From positions 62,001 through 126,000 of the forward strand of contig JAIWZP010000025.1 in assembly GCA_025201375.1 (NCBI GenBank): a stretch of DNA of 64,000 bases, written 5' to 3'. Below are positions 11,763-23,401 of this stretch, piece by piece. The position numbers and the translations under genes were made by a program. The stretch is from Gongronella butleri. Its lineage: Eukaryota; Mucoromycota; Mucoromycetes; Mucorales; Cunninghamellaceae. Within the stretch, counting starts at the first letter, position 1. Each line of letters opens with the position of its first letter. The notes under the pieces are model-generated. The model had not been told where the DNA came from, did no database searches, and worked only from the letters and a program-made list of their open reading frames with translations.

Positions 11763-12981
11763 GACGAATTAAGGCCGAGAACGCCCATTGGCTCACGACA
11801 TGCCCACCAGAGCCCCTTTTTTGTAGACATGACCGTGTATACGTTTATCTGCGCTCGTTGCTCAGGCTTGGTGTAAGCGATAAATCGATGGAGACGGAAG
11901 GAATTGGCCGGGAAAAGGAAGAAAAAGGCGACAAATGAGCTTATTTATTCTTTTTTCTCATCTTTTTCTTCACACCATGGGGCCAGTCGCGAGGCGGGTC
12001 ATCGCATCAAGTCGCTGTCGTCGAGCCGATTTTCTCCCATGGAGAGACTGCTGCTGGAACTTGGCGGCAACGAGGTGGCCAAGGGCATCTGGATGCATGG
12101 CTACATGAAACACCACCCGGAGTTGCCCGAGCTGACAACCGACATGGAGGTGCGCCAGTTTATGCGACAAAAGTATTATGAGCAGCGGTGGCTGGATCGA
12201 GTAAGACGCCCAACAAGAAAAGGAAACGGGCGAAAATCTCATAATTATTTGACGCACATTAGGAGGCGCTGCAGAATCACGTGGACATCGTCAATCGGGA
12301 AGTGTACGACAAATTTTCTGGCGAGGTAAGAGCTCAGTGCCGCAAGCGGGCGAGGATTGCATTGCAAAAAGGCAATTGGAACGTGACAAAACGGCAAAAG
12401 TTCTCATTTTTTTCTATTTTATTTTCGCGCGCGTCACAGCAAGATATCGGGCTAAAGCCATCCAGTGCTTTTGATAAGGCCAAGATGGCCGTGTCCAGCG
12501 ATACTGGATCTGCGCGGGCAGCGTCACCGGTCAATTCATCGCCAACAGTGCCTTTAAATGCTTCAAAGCCGCTGCCGACGCTGCCATCCGCGTCCAGCAA
12601 CCAGGAACTGTTACTGATTGATCTTAACGAGGTAGGCAATGCATGGAAGAGCGAGAAAAACGGCGTTTGACGCGTCAAAACACGCGTCTGACGCGCTCCA
12701 AAAACCTTTTGCTTACTTTTTTTCTTTTTAAAAAGACGATGACAAGCTCTTCGTCATCGACAACATCGCCATTGTCCTCGTGGATCGACACACCAACAAC
12801 GCCATCCACGACATATAGTATTCAGCCCATCATGGCGCCGCCATCGTCAAACAGCGCGTCGTCCACGGCATTTAGTAGTGCGTCGCTATTTGATTTGACG
12901 GACGCGCACGATCCATTTGCCGCATTTGCGTCACCCGTTGCTGCGCCGCAGCTAAAGATCGCCCCGTTCATGCAGCAACAA

Positions 12982-13013
<32 letters not shown>

Positions 13014-13308
13014 CGCGTTTATTGCGCCACCTCCTGTTTCTTCGTCGCCCGTCCACCCAAAGCAGCCGACCGTCATCACACCGACTTCTTTTGCATCGTT
13101 GTCACCGTCGCCATCGCCCGTGAGTGCGACACGGCCGCAGCAGGCATCGCCACACCCATTTTTACCGCCGCCACCCGCGTCCGCGTCGCCCATCATCAAA
13201 AGCATGCAGCCCATTCAGCCGCCATCGTCATCGCCATCATCCGCTGTCCTTGCGCAGCACTCGGCAACGGCCAATGGCACGGTCTCACTCATCGACATTG
13301 ATTTTTGA
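11526..13308 (+). CDS. AGFG-like ArfGAP protein with Ser/Pro-rich, poly-Gln tail
   Basis: Reliable exons are 11526-11569, 11668-11728, 11987-12200, 12263-12325, 12440-12631 and 12736-13308. The ArfGAP zinc finger is visible as KTCFDC, then FICARCSGL in 11829-11872, followed by HRIKSLSSSRFSPME, LGGNEVAKGIW and VRQFMRQKYYEQRW. The order of HR(V/I)KS, GNEV, KIW and KYEKKRW is characteristic of AGFG/hRIP rather than other ArfGAPs, so a role in Arf-GTP hydrolysis during vesicle traffic is likely. The tail has a LLIDLNE motif, a DPFAAF clathrin-adaptor-like motif, a poly-Gln tract at 12970-13012 and ends LIDIDF. One problem remains: between NAHWLTT (11780-11800) and the MTVYTF block (11829) the frame changes without a GT donor. 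This could be a 25-nt GC-AG intron (11802-11826), a sequencing error or a real lesion. Confidence 0.75.
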
Positions 13309-13493
13309 TCAACTAATTTCATAATAAAAGAAGAAATTTTGCCATCCATTTGCAGAAAAAAAATGATGAGACATTTAGATTTATTTACATGATGCAAGTA
13401 GCAATTTTTAAAAAAAAGAAAAAGGGGAGATCAAAAAAGTAAAAAGGGGGAAAAGCACGACATCAACAGCGCTTTCAATTTTTTTTTCCTTGT

Positions 13494-14818
13494 TCACCAT
13501 TCAAAGTCGCCATTGGCGCGATGGAAGAGGTAGTCGCGACCATTGACGAGCATGATGCCATCCTTCAGGATGCACTTCCACTTGTTCTTGGTACGCGTGA
13601 CCTTATCGTACAGGCAAAGAATGATGTGCTCAATCTCCTCGCTTCCTTCACCATCCTCGCCATCGTCATCGGTGTCGTCCAAGTCCGAATTGATGTCATC
13701 CTGTGGAAAAAGAAAAGAAAAATGGGTCAGAAAAAGACATGTTTTAAACCAAAAAAAAAAAAAGGGTGGAAGGGGTTTTTTTTTTACATCGCCATTGTCG
13801 TCATCTCCGTCTAATTGAGCGATCGATGCCCGAGAGCGGATGGCGCCAGCTTGGATGGCACGCTTTCTGGCATCTTTCATGAGCAGCTTGACGTGTTCGG
13901 GTAGGGCGTCCAGGGCGAGTTTTTCGCCAGAGAACGTGGTGGCCGAAAAGGCGATTGTGTTTTCGTCGTCGTCATTTTCCTGTTCCTGGTGGGCGTGCAT
14001 GATGCGCTGCTCCAATTGGGCGTCGATTTCCTGGGTAGTCATGGCGTCGTTGGCGCCGTCATTCTGGGGGAGATTGGGACGTGCACCGCCGGGTAAATGA
14101 GGAGGCTGTTGTTGCTGTTGTTGTTGCTGTTGCTGCTGTTGCTGCTGCATCAGGTATGGGGCATTGACAGGAGGCAAATGTGGCGGCAGAGCGTATGGCT
14201 GCGGGGGCGCTTGCGCCTGTTGCTGTTGTGATGGCGCTGGTAAGCTTCCTCGTCCCAATGTGTTGTCCGATCGTGCTGCCGCAGTCGCAAGCGATGCAAG
14301 ATTCGCAGCCGCTGTATGATGCGCATATTCCTAGAAGAAAAAATTAAAAAAAAAAATGTCGAGTCGCGCCCCACTCAAGTCCATTTCAAATGGCTTACGT
14401 CAGTGGCAAATGTCGTGTGTGCGCCATTGATGTTGCCCGCGGCTTCTCCGGCCTCTGTTTCTTCATTGTAGCCATATTCCTCTGCACCACCAAAGTTGGC
14501 CACCCGCGAGCGAGCCATCTTGGCTTCCCAGGACTGCATAAAAAAAAAAAAAAATAGGTGAATTTCCTTGCAAAAACGGCTGATTTGTGCAAGTGTTACC
14601 CGCTGCAACTCTTGAAGGACGGCGTCGTCAATGCCCATATCCTCAAATTCGCCTCGCACCTGGCTGATCACGTCCTCAATAACATAACGATAGACGTTGG
14701 ACTAGATTGGAACAAAGAAAACGACAAAAAGGCGTGAGATAAACAACAAAACCGCATCCCACACCATAAAAAACCGCAAAAGGGCCATAAAAAGCCTTAC
14801 CACCACACTGTTGGACAT
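13494..14818 (-). CDS. TOA1: Transcription initiation factor IIA large subunit
   Basis: Five exons on the minus strand (14818-14801, 14701-14600, 14533-14399, 14330-13788, 13700-13494) encode 334 residues. The N-terminal helical region reads VYRYVIEDVISQVRGEFEDM, followed by DDAVLQELQ and SWEAKMARSRV, the TFIIA alpha-chain signature. A proline- and glutamine-rich linker with a poly-Gln run (14101-14150) follows. The C-terminal beta-barrel reads ILCLYDKVTRTKNKWKC, LKDGIMLVNGRDYLFHRA and ends GDFEW, preceded by an acidic stretch of Asp and Glu. The protein joins TOA2 to stabilise TBP on TATA promoters in the nucleus. The first exon holds only six codons (MSNSVV); it is supported by phase and by a well-placed GTAAGG donor. 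It converges with the AGFG-like gene, 185 bp apart. Confidence 0.93.
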
Positions 14819-14950
14819 GACAAAGAAGAGGGAGAAATGTCTTTTTCACGTGGGAAAAAGGAATACAAAGCGTTAGCAAACGAAAAACAAGCGTTTCACG
14901 CCATATGGAACCTACCCGAAAAAAAGTGAGAGAAAGGAGAAAGAGAGAGG

Positions 14951-14995
14951 TGCTTTTTATAGGTGTTGGATCTGGTTCGCTCCCTTTTATACCTT
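14951..14995 (-). promoter_or_regulatory. TATA elements of the TFIIA large subunit gene
   Basis: Read on the minus strand, 14993-14983 is GGTATAAAAGG, a textbook TATA box, and a second CCTATAAAAAGC lies at 14963-14952. They sit 135-175 bp upstream of the TOA1 start at 14818, a reasonable distance for a fungal promoter. Which one is used cannot be told from sequence. Confidence 0.55.
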
Positions 14996-15266
14996 TTTGC
15001 TCAGCCTCCGCCAGCCAATCAGCATCGATCTGCCATCATGCGCCAATTTTACCAATGGCCCTCCTTTTGCAAAAGGAGACAAAATCAATGGAGAGAACAA
15101 TGAAAATACAGGAATGTGCAGGTGATTTCATTCAACTTGGGCTTGCACACACGGAATGCCATTAAAAACCATCATTCGCTTTTTTTTTTTTTTTTTTTTA
15201 AAAAAAAAGGCAGGTCTGGCCTGCTGGCTTTATTTTGACGCGTCATCACGTGTTGCGCGGTGGGCT

Positions 15267-18200
15267 TCAAGTGCCTTTTTTCTTGTCCCAAAACTTGACA
15301 ATCAAGGCCTTGTTGTCCTTGATCGTCTTTTCATAGCCATCGACCTTGGTTTGCAGCGCCTTGATCTTGCCCAACAGATAGCGGATGCGCGTGTCGATTT
15401 CCTTGGGCGGCTTGCCGCCGTACGTTTGCGACAGATCAATCACTTGCTGCTGCAGCTTGGCCAATTTGTCGTCCATGATCTTCTTCATCCCTGTCGCCGA
15501 CTCGATTTCCATCGATGCCGCAAACACCTTGTCTTCTAGCAAACGCTTAAACACCGTATAATAGACGGGCTTGCCAGGGCGAATGCCATCAGGACGACCT
15601 ATAGAATATGCAGCAAGAAGCGTCAGCCAGGAACCTCAATTGGCAATGAAATGGCCGTTTTACCATCGCAATGCAAAATATTAATCAATTCCGCGTGTTC
15701 CATAGCACGAATGGGCTTGTCCTTGCCCTCAAAGTAGTCACTCCACTTGAGATCGTCGTAATTGATCTGTGTAGGAAAGAAAACATGGTGAGCGGCGCGT
15801 CGCGACGCGTGCAAAAGCCCATTTTTGCTCGATTTTACCACGTCGGTCTGTGTCAGCAGCTTGACAATCTCCCAGAATTGCACCAGTGACCAGTCAAGAT
15901 CATACTCTTCATCGTCCACCATCTCGCCAAAGCCATACTTGCGAATCTCAATCACGTTGCGCTGCACAATGTCGTCAAACGCGGCTAAAATAATAAAAAA
16001 AAGTGAGTGAGCGTCGTCGCCTTTCTCGTTTTTGGCCAGTTTCGTCTTTTTTTTTTTTTTACCTCGTGGCGTCATGTTCAATTTGAGCTTTTGCACCAGG
16101 CTTTCCAGCTCGGTCAGGCGGCCACCAAGGGCTTGCACAATGTCACGCAGCTCGTCGGTGATTTCCTCATCGTTCAAGTGTCTTGACAAGAATTCAAGCG
16201 CGACTTCCTCGGGCGCGTCCAGCAAGTTGATGCTGTTGAAGCTGCGGCCAGGTAGCACTGCAAATCAGATCAAAGAAATAATAAAAAGCAGCGTCAATTG
16301 GTGTGTTTGCTACATTTTTACATAAGAAACATACCCTTTGCAAGCTGCTTGGACACACCAGCATTGGCACTGACAAAGACGACGTGTGCGAGGCCATTGC
16401 GCACAACGAGGGATGCCCAGCTGGCGAGATCGTCCCAGAGTTCGGTGTTCTTTGTCGCGTCGCGCATATAATCATCGATGAAAATGACGGGGATGTCGGC
16501 TTTAGCGTCAAAGTCGGGGTCATCCTCAGCATCGAGCGCGTCGTCATCTTGTTTGCCTTCACCCAGCATCGAGGCTAGGCGCCGCTGCAGACGAATATAC
16601 CAACTCTGACGCGCTAACACACGTCGTCGGTGTTCTGCGCGTTCCATGGGCATCACATCCGCCAGAGCAACGGCAACGAGTTCCAAGATATCCCGGTTCT
16701 GCGACTCGGGGGTCGCAGAGAACCCGGCGCCCGCCTGACCACCCGTCGTCGCCGCAATCAGCGTGTCCATCAGGTGCCCAAGCGAGGCCACCCACGTAAA
16801 CACCGGGAAATACCCGACCTGCTTGGCAAGCTGCTTGGTGCGGTCCGCCTTGTTGCGTGCATTCACAAGCTGCTCGCAATTGATCACGAGCTTGTTCCTG
16901 AAAATTAAAAAATGCGAATTTCATCGTTTTGTCATTCTTTTCTTGTCTCAATTGCTGTGACCTCGACTTACTTTCGCTCAGCCAGCGCCGCTTTCACCAG
17001 TTCACTCTTGCCACTGCCACTGGGGCCATGAACAACCACAAACGTTTCTAAAAGTACAAAAAAAAAAAGGGGGATGAGCACTTTTTTTTTTTTTTTTAAC
17101 TGCAACGCGCCAATGGCCCCCCATTGGGCTCACTCACTCACCTGGGGTTTCGCGGAACCAAGATTTGAATTGCTGTAGCTGCTTGGGATCCTCGGCCCAC
17201 AAATTTCCCTCTTCCCTGGTGTGAGGAAGCAGGCGCGACCACGTTTCACGGCGGAGCCATTGGTAAAATGTATACTCGTTGGGATTGAAACGACGCGTGA
17301 TCTTGGACGTGACACAGAATTCACGCACGGGATCAAAGATCGCATAAGTAATACCGGCAGCAAGCGCGGCGGCCACAGGAATCGAGATACGAGGATGGTT
17401 CATCACCCAGTCCTTGACAACATTGGTGTGCTACATTTTGCAAAACGAAAAAAGTGAGCGATACACGTTCCTAATTATTCAATTTCACGGGGACGCCATC
17501 CATTAGGCTGTCCATTCCCCCCCTTTTTTTTTTACTGACCAATTGAGGCTCGTACAAGATGTTCAAGCGTGTGTCTTGGATGACGTGCCCGTGCAAGCAA
17601 TTGCGTGCCGAGGTGGCGAAGCGCATGCGCGTGTATTGCACGACAGCATAGCGAGCGGGGTCCTTGCCGGTCATTGGGTTGGGGTAGATGGAAATGTCGT
17701 AAATTCGGCCGTATTCGCGGAAATGGCTGTACAGCTGCTCGACAGACACAGGGTTGCCCTGGAATTCGACGCGCAGGCGCTGAGATGGGTACCTGCGCAC
17801 AATGTCCTCGAGGAATGGCTGGCCCTTGACGAGAAAGGAGCGCACTGGTTGGAAATTGAAGCCAGCGCGCGTCGTCTTTTGCTGTAGGTACGAATTCACG
17901 CGCGCAGCAATGTCCAGCGCCACCTGCTCCTTCTCGCCCGACCCACTGTCAAAGGCAAACTTGACAATGGCGCCACCGTCCTTGGATCTGCAATGAAAAA
18001 TCGTAAAAAAAAATACGCGTCAATGGAAAAAATGACACGTCGCGTCTTTTTTCTCTCTCTCACCTTTGCATCACATCCAAGACGCGAAAATTGTGCGGCA
18101 GCGTCTGCTCGGGAATGCAGCGGCTGGCGAGGTTCTCGAGAGACGCCTTGCCTTTCATGAAAATGTATTGACGGAAATCCAGCGAGTTCATGCGCAACGG

Positions 18201-18534
18201 ATAGACATTGTCAAGGTAGCTGTGGCAAAAAAGAAAGCGCAATCAGCCATTGTCGCTCCACGGCTCGTTTTGCCCTTACATAAAAGCGTGGTGTTCTTGG
18301 TTTCCCACCTAGAAAGGCGAAAAAGACGCGAAAAAGCAAGAAAAGCCAGTGAGAACGTGCTATAGAGGCGCGCAAGTGCACTTTTTTTCAGTGGCTTACA
18401 AGGTTGGAGGCTTCGTTTGTTATATTGGATGGCGGACATATGTCCTCTCTGAGCAGCCTGCTAGCGCGGAACGCGCGGTGTTGAACGTGCCGCGCGGAGC
18501 GCAGCACGGAGGTCCTGCACACATAGGGCAGCAT
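15267..18534 (-). CDS. YME2: Mitochondrial inner membrane protein Yme2 (RNA12 / mitochondrial escape protein 2)
   Basis: Eleven exons on the minus strand (18534-18400, 18308-18280, 18219-18064, 17987-17540, 17430-17142, 17047-16972, 16897-16335, 16257-16063, 15984-15839, 15766-15664, 15598-15267) give 823 residues, close to the yeast protein. The first 45 residues are Arg/Ser/Ala-rich without acids (MLPYVCRTSVLRSARH), as expected for mitochondrial import. Next come YLDNVYPLRMNSLDFRQY, an RRM (LRVEFQGNPVSVEQLYSHF, then YAVVQY), and a hydrophobic segment (ISIPVAAALAAGITYAIF) that should span the inner membrane. A P-loop ATPase domain follows with Walker A GPSGSGKSE and Walker B-like IPVIFIDDYM. 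The C-terminal RNA12 part ends in a coiled-coil-like helix. Yme2 family proteins affect mitochondrial nucleoid organisation and mtDNA escape. The 29-nt second exon is the least certain, but it alone restores the phase. Confidence 0.9.
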
Positions 18535-19134
18535 TGTCGGAAAACAATCAAAGAGGCTGCAGGTGCAATGGATCTAAGTAAAAAAGGAAGAAAAAAAAAG
18601 ACAAAACGGGCGCTATGCACCAAAGAAAAATAAAAGAACAGAAAGGGAACAAGAAAATGGCCAGGTGGTGTGGCGACAGGGCTCTTTTTGTGCGACCTGC
18701 GCATGCTTGAGCGGTCTTTTTGGCTGTAGAGGCGGAGTTGCCCTATTTGGACGCGACGGCGATCGACGGTTTCCATGATTTCTTGTTGACAGGTTGCAAA
18801 AAAAGAAAGAAAAATAGAAAGACGCACAACGTTTTCGCCAAGGAAGGGATGATGAAAAGGGGGGCGCCGAGAAAGAGGAGTAAAAAGGGTAAAAGGAGGC
18901 TTTGTAGGGGAGAGAAAAAAAAAAGAGGGGAGACATCAACAAAGCAGTATTGTTCAGCAAAAGTGCATATTAAACCTGGGTGGGTTTGGGTGATCCCAAT
19001 TCCACCCCTCGCTGCCCCTGACGCCCTCCCGTTTGATATATAAAGGCAATCGTCCAGTCCTTTTTATTTTTTTGTTTCTTCATCCCTTTCTTTTTTCCTC
19101 TCCACGCATTGCATCCTCCACTGCTTGAGCCACC
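18535..19134. promoter_or_regulatory. Divergent promoter between YME2 and the succinate/fumarate carrier
   Basis: About 600 bp without a gene, rich in A on the plus strand (18590-18960) and in T next to the carrier start. Both flanking genes encode mitochondrial proteins and may share upstream elements. The only distinct element I can name is the TATA box at 19037. Confidence 0.5.
19037..19044 (+). promoter_or_regulatory. TATA box of the succinate/fumarate carrier gene
   Basis: GATATATAAAGG centred here is a strong TATA element about 95 bp upstream of the ATG at 19135. A T/C-rich stretch follows (19058-19100), typical of fungal leader regions. Confidence 0.6.
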
Positions 19135-20338
19135 ATGAGTCGTAACAACAACAAACCCACTTCCCTGGTCACTCATCTTGTCGCCGGTGGCGCGGCCGGC
19201 TTCATGGAAGCCTGCTCGTGCCACCCGCTGGACACTATCAAGGTTCGCATGCAATTGTCCAAGAACGGCATCCGCAATGCTGCTGTAAGTGCCTCTCCCT
19301 CATCCCAATTGATCTTTTTGCGACAATGCTCATGCTCCTTGTTTTTTTTTTTTCGCCTCATGGACAGGGCCAACGCATTGGCTTTTTGGGCGTTGGTCTG
19401 CGCATTGTACAAAACGAGTCGTTTTGGGCCCTGTACAAGGGTCTCGGCGCCGTCGTGTCCGGCATTGTGCCTAAAATGGCGATCCGCTTCAGCTCCTTTG
19501 AGTTGTACAAGTCGAAACTCGCCGACAGCAATGGCGTCGTCAGTACACAAGGCATCTTTTTGGGTAAAAACGGGGAAAAGTTGGCAAAATCGAAAAAATC
19601 GAGGGGGACACGCGTCCAATTGACCCACTTTTTTTATCAATCTCTCGCAGCTGGTCTTTTGGCAGGCACGACCGAGGCTGTCCTTGTGGTGTCGCCCATG
19701 GATCTCATCAAGATTCGTCTGCAAGCCCAGCGCCACTCGATGGCCGACCCCCTGGATATCCCAAAGTACCGCAATGCACCGCATGCCGCCTACACCATCA
19801 TCAAGGAGGAGGGTGTGCGTGCTCTCTACAAGGGTGTCACGCTCACGGCCGTACGACAAGGTAATTAAGAAAAAAAAGGAAAAAAAAACAAAAAAAGTTC
19901 GTGTTGTCCCCTCTCACCTCCTATTTTTCACGGTGATTAGCCACGAATCAGGCGGCCAATTTCACGGCGTACCAGGAGATGAAGGCCGTGGCGCGTCGAT
20001 TGCAAAATTTGGACGAATTACCGTCGTACCAGCACATGGTGCTGGGTGGCATCTCTGGTGCGATGGGTCCCTTGTCCAATGCGCCCATTGATACCATCAA
20101 GACGCGTATTCAAAAGTCGGCAGCCAAGGGCTCGGGCTGGGAACGCTTCCGCCTCGTCACGTCCGAGATTTACTACAAGGAGGGCATGCGCGCCTTTTAC
20201 AAAGGTTTGACGCCACGCGTGCTCCGTGTCGCTCCTGGCCAGGCTGTCACCTTCATGGTCTACGAAAAGGTGCGCAGCTGGATCGATATCTTCACCGACA
20301 AGGTTCAGGATCCCGCCGTCTTGCCTGCACGCAAATAA
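19135..20338 (+). CDS. SFC1: Mitochondrial succinate/fumarate carrier
   Basis: Four exons (19135-19284, 19368-19563, 19651-19860, 19941-20338) give 317 residues, the usual length of a six-helix mitochondrial carrier. The three carrier signatures are present: CHPLDTIKVRMQ, SPMDLIKIRLQAQ and APIDTIKTRIQ. The intervening text matches yeast Sfc1/Acr1 closely (ALYKGLGAVVSGIVPKMAIR, VLRVAPGQAVTFMVYE and the TNQAANFTAY block). The protein exchanges cytosolic succinate for mitochondrial fumarate across the inner membrane, which supports growth on two-carbon sources through the glyoxylate cycle and gluconeogenesis. All introns are short GT-AG with poly-T acceptors. The start is fixed by the conserved N-terminus just upstream of AGGAAGFMEA. 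Confidence 0.93.
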
Positions 20339-21514
20339 GTCACCTCTTTTTTTTTTTTTTTTTTTTTTTTTGCAATTCCACTTGCTCGTTTTCCTTTTTT
20401 TGAGTGCCCATTTATCAAGCTATACAACGTGTTCCAGTGCCCTACATTCTCATTTCAACTTTTCCCCTCCTCCTTTTTGCGACTTTATGGATTTAATTTA
20501 GCAACATCCTACTTTTTACAGCAAATTCTAATTAAAAACTCTCTGTTGTGTAATTGTTTGCGTCGGGCAAGACTTGAATTGTTTATGTTTTGTTGTTGAC
20601 GTAGGTCACCGTGCATTTGAGGCTTCTTGGAAGCGTATCAGCTTGCCCAAATGCAGCAAAATGGATAATGCGCAAAGAGACGGCGTGCATCTGTGCTTTT
20701 TGGCGTGTGAATCCCGTGAGTCAATGATGTCCCAGGGGTGGCGCGCGTGCAGCTGCCGTGACAAGGGCCGCGCAGGCCAAACAAAGGGGGGCACGAGCAA
20801 ACTTTTTAAGCATTGTCATGCAGAAATCAGCAACGCCAAAGGCAAAAGTTTATTTTTAAATTATTTTTAGCCTCCTCCTTGGACGGGTGCGGCCGAGGGC
20901 TGCACGCAGCAGAACCAGAGGGCGGCAAACAGTGTAGAAAAGATGACAAAAGCTTCCAATTCATGCTTTTTGAAGCTGACGATACGATTCATCTTATTGG
21001 ACGGACCCAAAAAAGTCGTGCCACAGACGACTTGTTATTTATGCCTGGATTGGCCAATTTAATGTTGTGATTAATGCGACACATCTAGGCGCATTCGCGA
21101 CGCGTCATGCATCACACAATTCTACGCGTCTTCGCTTGCCAATGCACACGCGTTCCATCACACACGACACTTTTTCTGCTCTCTTTTGGATTCCAAAGAA
21201 GGCGAGGCTTCAATTGTAAAGAGTACAGAATGCTGTCGGAGATCCAGGGCCCCGACAATGGCGCATGGCAATAAAAACAGACCGAACGTACCGAAAAAGC
21301 GGAGCGGGGAGCCCGTCCCCGGTAACTCGCGAATCAGATCATCTTGATGAAATATTTTCCATCTGATAACGCTGCTGGTTTCACAAAAACTTTATTCTTG
21401 GGCTTCTGAATCACGAACTTGCAAGCAGGGACTCAAGAAAATGACTTTTTTTTTGAATAGGGCGAGAGGCTTTTCACTCCTCTTGTTTACCCTTTTTTTT
21501 TTTTTAATCGACCA
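20339..21514. other. Intergenic region upstream of the siderophore transporter
   Basis: It begins with a long poly-T run just after the carrier stop (20346-20371). No coherent gene was found; small open frames around 20574-21070 show no recognisable family and no splice-consistent extension. The right end acts as promoter of the transporter at 21515 and contains the iron-GATA-type site at 21361. Confidence 0.5.
21333..21369. promoter_or_regulatory. Candidate iron-responsive GATA-factor binding sites
   Basis: ATCTGATAA at 21361-21369 is a perfect match to ATCWGATAA, the site described for fungal iron-sensing GATA repressors (the SreA/Sre1/Urbs1/Fep1 group). A second word, ATCAGATCA at 21333-21341, matches eight of nine positions. 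They lie 145-180 bp upstream of the siderophore transporter start, where such repressors act when iron is plentiful. Binding is inferred from the consensus and context only. Confidence 0.55.
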
Positions 21515-23401
21515 ATGTCCGAGAAACACGAAAAAGAAGTTGATACAGAAAGTGTCGCGTCGCAGCCACCCATTGACAATCAAGTTCCCACTGAAGATGC
21601 TCAGCGTGGTGTCAAGGACGTGGAAGCAATCACATTGACCTGGTCAAAGCCCACCTTGATTGCTGTCTTTTTCAAGTAAGTCAGCCCCCTCTCCTCCAAC
21701 TTTTGCCGTGCAAATTGCTCATAAAACGATATATTTTAGCATTTGGTTGCTTTATTTTGTCAATGCCATGCAATCGTCTATTCTTTACAATTTGCTACCA
21801 TACGTCACGAGCGAGTTTTCGGCTCACTCACTGTTGAATGTCATTTACATTGTTGCCAATGCCATTTCGGCAGCCGTGTACATCCCATTGGCCAAGGTGT
21901 TGGACGTTTGGGGCCGAGCCGAAGGCTTTCTCATCATGACCGTGTTTGCCACCTTGGGCTTGGTGCTCATGGCAGCGTGCAACGATCTGCCGACATTTTG
22001 TGCGGCCTATGTAAGGATCTCGGCCGTGAAAATGTGACTCTTTTATCTGATGAAAAGCGAATTCATAGGTTTTTTACACCATTGGCTTTGGAGGCATGAC
22101 TTTTTCCGTGGATGTCATCACGGCGGACGCTTCGCAATTGAAGAATCGTGGCTTGGCGTACGCTTTCACGTCATCGCCTTACATCATCACAGCGTTTGCA
22201 GGCGCCAAGGCGGCAGAAGGGTTTTACTACAATATCAGCTGGCGCTGGGGATTCGGCACCTTTGCCATTGTCTTTCCAGTGGTGGCTGCGCCTCTTTATT
22301 TCATTTTGAAATTCAATCTTCGCAAGGCTGAGAAGCAACACGTGTTGACAGAGGAAAAAAGCGGCCGCACGTTCCTTCAAAACGTGTGGTATTATCTCAT
22401 GGAGTTTGACAGTAAGCAAAAACCTGACATCGACGCTTGGAATCTAATTTTTTTTGTTCCTTTTGCAAGTCATTGGCGTGATTGTGTTCTCTGCTGGCCT
22501 CACGGTGTTCCTTTTGCCCTTCAATATCGCCGACAGCGCACCCAATGGCTGGGCCACGGGTTATATCATTGCCATGCTTGTCGTCGGCTTCGTGATGCTT
22601 ATTTTCTTTATCGTTTACGAGAAATACGTGGCGCCCGTCCCCTTGATCAATTTCAAATTGCTGTCGGATCGCACAGTCATCGGCGCTTGCTTGTTGAATG
22701 CGACATACCAGATTTCCTATTACTGCTGGGCCAATTACTTCACATCCTTTTTGCAAGTGGTCAACGACTTGCCGCTCGCCCAGGCTGGCTACGTGGGCAG
22801 CACGTTTGACGTGGTATCAGGCCTGCTTTTGCTCTGTGTTGGCTTTTTAATCCGCCGAACCGGCCGTTTCAAGTGGCTGCTCTATGTCGCCGTGCCACTT
22901 TACATTTTTACGCAAGGATTGATGATCTACTTCCGTCAGCCTAATCAGTCGGTGGGGTATCTCGTCTTTTGTCAAATTCTCATCTCCATTGGCGGCAGCA
23001 TTTTCATCATTGTCGAGCAAATCGCCATTTTGGCTGCTGTGGATCACCAACACATCGCCGCTGCGCTCGGCATTCTGTCTGTCATTGGCACGGTCGCCGG
23101 CGCCATGGGCTCAACCATCTGCGGCGCCATCTGGGCCAACACATTCAAGCCTGCTCTTGTTGCCTATCTCCCTGCGGAGGATTTGGACAATTTGGATATG
23201 ATTTATGAAGACCTGGACACGCAGCTCAGCTACCCTGTCGATAGCCCCACGCGACTCGCCATCCAAGAAGCGTACGGCTATGCTCAAACACGAATGCTGG
23301 CAGCTGGCACTGGCATCATGGGCTTGGCCATCATTTGGACCTTTTTGATTAGAAACATCGACCTCAAAAAGACGGCTCAAGTCAAGGGCATGGTGTTTTA
23401 A
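21515..23401 (+). CDS. Siderophore-iron transporter, major facilitator superfamily
   Basis: Four exons (21515-21675, 21740-22010, 22069-22411, 22470-23401) give 568 residues. A hydrophilic N-terminus (MSEKHEKEVDTESVASQPP) is followed by about 12-14 hydrophobic segments. Sequence features of the fungal ARN/Sit1/MirB group are clear: NAMQSSILYNLLPYVTSEF, the loop LAKVLDVWGRAEGF, FYTIGFGGMTFSVDVITADA, RGLAYAFTSSPYI and the FISWRWGFGTF-type block. The C-terminal loop has NTFKPALVAYLP and the Tyr-rich YGYAQTRMLAAG helix. It imports ferric siderophores across the plasma or vesicle membrane. The substrate cannot be told from sequence. Regulation by iron is supported by the GATA-type sites at 21333-21369. 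It stands alone, not in a siderophore biosynthesis cluster. Confidence 0.9.

Larger units (their letters stand above)
8287..12830 (+). repeat. Right unit of the partial tandem segmental duplication
   Basis: Counterpart of about 3900-7480. It contains the truncated paralog 1, the intact paralog 2 copy, the shared flank, and the intact AGFG-like gene that the left unit holds only as a fragment. Because the right unit has the complete AGFG gene and the left unit the complete paralog 1, the ancestral order was probably paralog 1, paralog 2, AGFG, with each copy later losing different parts. Confidence 0.8.

Noticed and set aside
12822..13214. Minus-strand open frame with a run of Cys residues
   Set aside because: The Cys run is the antisense reading of the CAG/CAA poly-glutamine tract of the AGFG-like gene.
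15267..18534. Reading the two halves as separate genes (a C-terminal coiled-coil protein and an RRM protein)
   Set aside because: All eleven exons join in phase and the RRM, membrane segment, Walker motifs and RNA12 tail follow the order of a single Yme2 protein.
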